The position numbers and the translations under genes are program-made. A model generated the notes under the pieces. That model was given only the letters and a program-made list of their open reading frames with translations. It was not told the origin of the DNA and ran no database searches. Shown one piece after another: positions 6,444-8,964 of a DNA stretch of 8,964 bases (position 1 is the first letter of the stretch; each line of letters begins with the position of its first letter). The stretch comes from an uncultured Collinsella sp. (GTDB taxonomy: Bacteria; Actinomycetota; Coriobacteriia; Coriobacteriales; Coriobacteriaceae), in assembly GCA_902489295.1 (NCBI GenBank), contig CABTZM010000077.1:1-8964 (forward strand), read 5' to 3'.

Positions 6444-6465
6444 CGTTAACTTGCATGAGTTAACG
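6444..6465. repeat. 8-bp dyad after hpf
   Basis: 6444-6451 (CGTTAACT) and 6458-6465 (AGTTAACG) are perfect inverted copies around 6 bases. It lies between the hpf stop and its terminator. It may be an upstream part of the terminator structure or an operator-like site; nothing more can be said. Confidence 0.45.
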
Positions 6466-6468
6466 GTT

Positions 6469-6500
6469 GGCGGCCATCCCATGCGGGTGGCCGCCTTTTT
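6469..6500 (+). terminator. Rho-independent terminator of hpf
   Basis: Stem 6469-6476 with 6488-6495 (8 bp) continues past a bulged T as 6478-6480 with 6485-6487, loop ATGC. Five Ts follow at 6496-6500. The degV ribosome binding site begins 5 bases later, so degV transcription depends on readthrough or on a promoter not recognised here. Confidence 0.9.
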
Positions 6501-6518
6501 ACGTAAGGAGTCGCTTTG

Positions 6519-7472
6519 ATGGACAAGGCTGCATCTACCGGCCATTCTGACCGTTGCCGCATCGTCGTCGATACCTGCTGCGACTTTAGCCCCGAGGTCG
6601 CTGCGAACCTCGATGTCGATATCTTGGGTTTTCCCTTCATTATCGATGGCGAGGAGCGCACGGATGACATCTGGTCGAGCATCACACCCAAGGAGTTCTA
6701 CGACCGCATGCGCGCCGGTGCCCGCGTGTCCACCTCGGCTGTGTCGCTCGGTCGCTATATCGAGTTCTTTACCGAGTGCGCCAAAGAGGGTACGCCCACG
6801 GTCTACCTGTGCTTTACCTCGGCGCTGTCGTCGAGCTACAACTCCGCGTGCCAGGCGGCGGACGCCGTGCGCGCCGAGTATCCCAACTTTGAGCTGTACG
6901 TGGTCGACAACGCTCTGCCCTGTGCGACCGGCGAGCTCTTGGCGCTTGAGGCCGTGCGCCAGCGTTCGGCGGGGCTGACCGCCAAGCAGCTGGTCGACTG
7001 GGCAAACGAGGCCAAGACCTATGTCCACGGTTACTTTACGCTCGAGAGCTTTGACGCGCTGGCTGCCGGCGGCCGCATTCCGCCCGCGGCGGCACAGCTC
7101 ACGGCAAAGCTCGACGTCAAACCCGAGCTGTCCTACGACCTGGCCGGCTCGCTGTCGCTGATCGGCGTCAACCGCGGTCGCAAGAAGGCGCTCAAGTCCA
7201 TTCTCAAGTCGTTCCGCGAGAACTATGTGCCCGATCGCACCATGCCCATCGCCATTATGACGGCCGATGCCGAAAAGGACGGCGACTGGCTCGAAGCCGC
7301 CATCCGCAAGGAGGAGGGCTGCGCCGACGTCACGATCATTCGCAGCTCCGTCGGTCCTACCATCGGCTCGCACGTGGGCCCCGGCATGGTGGCCTGCGCG
7401 TTTTGGGGTAAGAACCGCGCCGACAAGGCGTCGCTTTCCGACCGCATCGCCCGCCGCGTGCGCGGTCAGTAG
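6519..7472 (+). CDS. DegV family fatty acid-binding protein
   Basis: 317 residues, a little longer than the usual 280. The DegV/EDD fold is recognised by VVDTCCDFSP (17-25), VSTSAVS (70-76) with the conserved fatty-acid-carboxylate-binding TS pair, SSSYNSA (104-110), LAAGGRI (181-187) and the C-terminal GPTIGSHVGPG (279-289) with H285. Family members bind a long-chain fatty acid in a deep pocket. FakB members hand it to the kinase FakA for phosphorylation and phospholipid synthesis; whether this paralog does so cannot be told, as no fakA is in view. ATG 6519 has AAGGAG at 6505-6510, spaced 8 nt; a TTG directly before it is not preferred. N-terminal residues 1-13 and the basic end RIARRVRGQ are extra to the fold. 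Confidence 0.9.
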   Translation: MDKAASTGHSDRCRIVVDTCCDFSPEVAANLDVDILGFPFIIDGEERTDDIWSSITPKEFYDRMRAGARVSTSAVSLGRYIEFFTECAKEGTPTVYLCFTSALSSSYNSACQAADAVRAEYPNFELYVVDNALPCATGELLALEAVRQRSAGLTAKQLVDWANEAKTYVHGYFTLESFDALAAGGRIPPAAAQLTAKLDVKPELSYDLAGSLSLIGVNRGRKKALKSILKSFRENYVPDRTMPIAIMTADAEKDGDWLEAAIRKEEGCADVTIIRSSVGPTIGSHVGPGMVACAFWGKNRADKASLSDRIARRVRGQ

Positions 7473-7516
7473 GCAAGTAACGCGGCCGTAATCGATCCCA
7501 ACTCACAGCCCAAACG

Positions 7517-7545
7517 CTGGCACCGAGTATTCAACCTGGTAATAA
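7517..7545 (+). promoter_or_regulatory. Weak candidate promoter for the dehydrogenase gene
   Basis: CTGGCA at 7517-7522 and TAATAA at 7540-7545 are 17 bp apart in the 98-bp gap after degV, and the start codon is 25 bp further. Each box matches consensus only partly. No terminator follows degV, so co-transcription is equally possible. The ribosome binding site AAGGA at 7558-7562 is good. Confidence 0.25.
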
Positions 7546-7570
7546 CACCCAACCCAAAAGGAAAGGCTTC

Positions 7571-8650
7571 ATGGCAAACAAGCTCTCTGTCGCATTTATC
7601 GGCACCGGAATCATGGGTGCCCCCATCGCCGGCCACATTCTGGACGCCGGCTATCCCGTCACGGTCAACAACCGCACTAAGTCCAAGGCGGCGGCGCTTA
7701 TCGAGCACGGCGCAGTCTGGGCCGATACGCCGGCAGATGCCGTGGCGAACGCCGACGTCGTCTTTACCATGGTGGGTTATCCCTCCGAGGTCGAGGAGCT
7801 CTACCTGGCGGGCGACGGCCTGCTGGCCTGCACTAAGCCCGGCGCGGTGCTGATCGACCTCACTACGAGCTCGCCCGAGCTCGCCCGTGACATTGCCGAG
7901 GCCGCCCAGGTTTCCGGCCGCATGGCGTTTGACTGTCCCGTCACCGGCGGCGAGTCGGGTGCTATCGCCGGCACGCTTACGGCTATCGTTGGCGCTACCG
8001 AGAACGACATCGCTCCGGTCCGCGATATCCTTTCCACCTTTGCGGCAACCATCTGCTGCTTCGATGGTGCCGGCAAGGGCCAGGCTGCCAAGCTCGCCAA
8101 CCAGGTGTCGCTGGGCGCCTGCATGGTCGGCATGGCAGACGCCATGGCATTTGCCGAGCTGAGCGGCCTTGACCTGGAGAAGACCCGCCAGATGATCCTG
8201 GGCGGCACCGGCAAGTCCGGTGCCATGGAGAGCCTGGCCCCCAAGGCGCTCGACGGCGACTACAAGCCCGGCTTTATGGTCGAGCACTTCATTAAGGACC
8301 TGCGCCTGGCCCTTGCCTACGCCGACGACCGCGAGCTCGCGCTGCCCGGTGCCGACGTGGCCTTTACGCTCTACGATATGCTTGACGCCATCGGTGGCGC
8401 CAAGCTGGGCACCCAGGCCATCACGGTCCTCTACAAGGAGGAGGCCGACGCCATCGCCGCCGGTCTGGACTGGTCGCAGTATCGCCCCGAGGAGCACGGT
8501 GCCCACGAGGACGGTTGCGGTTGCGGCGAGCACGGCGACGACCATGAGTGCGGTTGCGGCCACCATCACGGCGAGGACCACGAGTGCTGCGGCGGCCACG
8601 GCCATGACGACGGCCACGAGTGCTGCTGCGGCCACCATCACGGGGAGTAG
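7571..8650 (+). CDS. NAD(P)-dependent beta-hydroxyacid dehydrogenase with His/Cys metal-binding tail
   Basis: 359 residues. Residues 1-300 are a 3-hydroxyisobutyrate/tartronate-semialdehyde reductase-type enzyme: nucleotide-binding GTGIMGAPIAGHILDAG (11-27), NNR at 33-35 at the cofactor-ribose position, FDCPVTGGESGAIAGTLT (120-137) for the substrate, and the catalytic lysine K174 in GAGKGQAAKLANQ (167-178). KLANQ with Q178 is seen in tartronate semialdehyde reductases. The likely reaction is reversible oxidation of a short beta-hydroxyacid to its semialdehyde, in the cytoplasm; the exact substrate is unknown. Residues 309-359 are an addition to the fold: 14 His and 9 Cys with Gly and Asp/Glu. 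This should bind metal ions such as nickel, zinc or copper, as similar tails do in nickel chaperones. The gene shares its end with the ribosome binding site of the next one. Confidence 0.88.
   Translation: MANKLSVAFIGTGIMGAPIAGHILDAGYPVTVNNRTKSKAAALIEHGAVWADTPADAVANADVVFTMVGYPSEVEELYLAGDGLLACTKPGAVLIDLTTSSPELARDIAEAAQVSGRMAFDCPVTGGESGAIAGTLTAIVGATENDIAPVRDILSTFAATICCFDGAGKGQAAKLANQVSLGACMVGMADAMAFAELSGLDLEKTRQMILGGTGKSGAMESLAPKALDGDYKPGFMVEHFIKDLRLALAYADDRELALPGADVAFTLYDMLDAIGGAKLGTQAITVLYKEEADAIAAGLDWSQYRPEEHGAHEDGCGCGEHGDDHECGCGHHHGEDHECCGGHGHDDGHECCCGHHHGE
8510..8647 (+). repeat. 36-bp tandem repeats coding the His/Cys tail
   Basis: Four units of 12 codons begin at 8510, 8546, 8582 and 8618 (the last is 10 codons). 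The encoded units are DGCGCGEHGDDH, ECGCGHHHGEDH, ECCGGHGHDDGH and ECCCGHHHGE. The nucleotide copies are similar, including the shared gagtgc and ggccaccatcacgg blocks, so the tail probably grew by duplication. Confidence 0.8.
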
Positions 8651-8655
8651 CGCCC

Positions 8656-8889
8656 ATGAGCTGGACGTTCGTGGTGCTTGCGCTGCTGCTCTTTCTCTTT
8701 GCGATCTACATCGGCTTTTTGTGCGGCCAGTGGGTGTGCGAAAAGCGCGTCATCACCAAGCGCGACTACTGGATCGCCAACTTTGCGGGTGCGGCGGCAG
8801 TCGTCCTGCTGACCTGGGTGTTTTCGCTGTTCCCGCTGGTGCAGTTTGCGCCGATCGGCTGGCTCGGCGGCTTTTTCGCCCGGCTTTAG
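8656..8889 (+). CDS. Small two-helix membrane protein of unknown function
   Basis: 77 residues from ATG 8656, with GGGGAG at 8642-8647 spaced 8 nt and overlapping the end of the dehydrogenase gene. A first membrane helix spans about residues 4-24 and a second about 39-59, joined by a short basic loop CEKRVITKRDYW. A hydrophobic end follows (60-76). No family was recognised. Five bases separate it from the dehydrogenase stop, so the two are translated from one mRNA. A TAG ends it, but the frame continues with an ATG and 17 more codons (see next entry). An upstream in-frame ATG-like start at 8620 would overlap the dehydrogenase and lacks a site. Confidence 0.7.
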   Translation: MSWTFVVLALLLFLFAIYIGFLCGQWVCEKRVITKRDYWIANFAGAAAVVLLTWVFSLFPLVQFAPIGWLGGFFARL

Positions 8890-8943
8890 ATGAGCTTTTG
8901 GGAGGCCGTCGGCCCCGGGCGCGAGCACGACGAGGGCTTTTAA
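8890..8943 (+). CDS. 17-codon ORF in frame after the membrane protein
   Basis: ATG at 8890 follows the TAG of the membrane protein without a gap and in the same frame. It encodes MSFWEAVGPGREHDEGF and then TAA. No separate Shine-Dalgarno is evident, so it would depend on reinitiation. The phrase looks like a hydrophilic tail for the membrane protein rather than a protein of its own, which would make the TAG a recent nonsense change. Equally it may be untranslated. Confidence 0.3.
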   Translation: MSFWEAVGPGREHDEGF

Positions 8944-8964
8944 GGCAACAAAGCCCATCCCGCC

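Noticed and set aside
7466..8641. Long open frame on the minus strand opposite the dehydrogenase (391 codons)
   Set aside because: It is a shadow of a well-supported dehydrogenase; the translation is low-complexity Val/Ala/Gly with no motif.

Overview
The window is GC-rich, densely coded on the + strand only, and reads as a chromosomal segment of a Coriobacteriia actinobacterium, most likely Collinsella or a close relative. This comes from the combination of holB-ricT order, comF and long-form hpf, DegV, the codon style, and an AbiEi/DUF559-like protein of a type I associate with that class. The organism assignment is inference; no rRNA or other marker gene is present.

Layout. 1-60 is the tail of an upstream gene, probably holB (DNA polymerase III delta'). 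It overlaps ricT (51-1751), a PSP1-domain RNA-processing factor with a very long arginine-rich tail. A hairpin that buries the ribosome binding site precedes comF (1854-2660, TTG start). Ten bases later comes an accessory protein with AbiEi-like and DUF559/Vsr-like features (2671-3780). The intergenic stretch 3781-4529 is the richest non-coding part. It holds a 217-bp element with 47-bp inverted terminal arms (3814-4030), two tandem hairpins (4033-4079), a promoter with a perfect TATAAT (4152-4180), and a roughly 320-nt leader whose ends pair with each other (4187-4508). The leader looks like a structured RNA in front of an orphan substrate-binding lipoprotein (4530-5537). After a hairpin and an intrinsic terminator comes long-form hpf (5855-6439), another terminator, a degV-family gene (6519-7472), a beta-hydroxyacid dehydrogenase with a four-repeat His/Cys tail (7571-8650), and a two-helix membrane microprotein (8656-8889). 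A further 17 codons follow that microprotein in the same frame.

How it fits together. Three housekeeping themes are visible: DNA replication and RNA maturation (holB, ricT), DNA uptake (comF) and ribosome hibernation (hpf). comF and hpf are close neighbours in many Gram-positives. Here they are separated by an accessory nuclease-like gene, an inverted-repeat element, the putative structured RNA and the lipoprotein, which suggests insertions into an older comF-hpf block. The best candidates for something under-described are the structured leader (possibly a raiA-type RNA, untested), the inverted-repeat element, and the metal-binding tail on the dehydrogenase.
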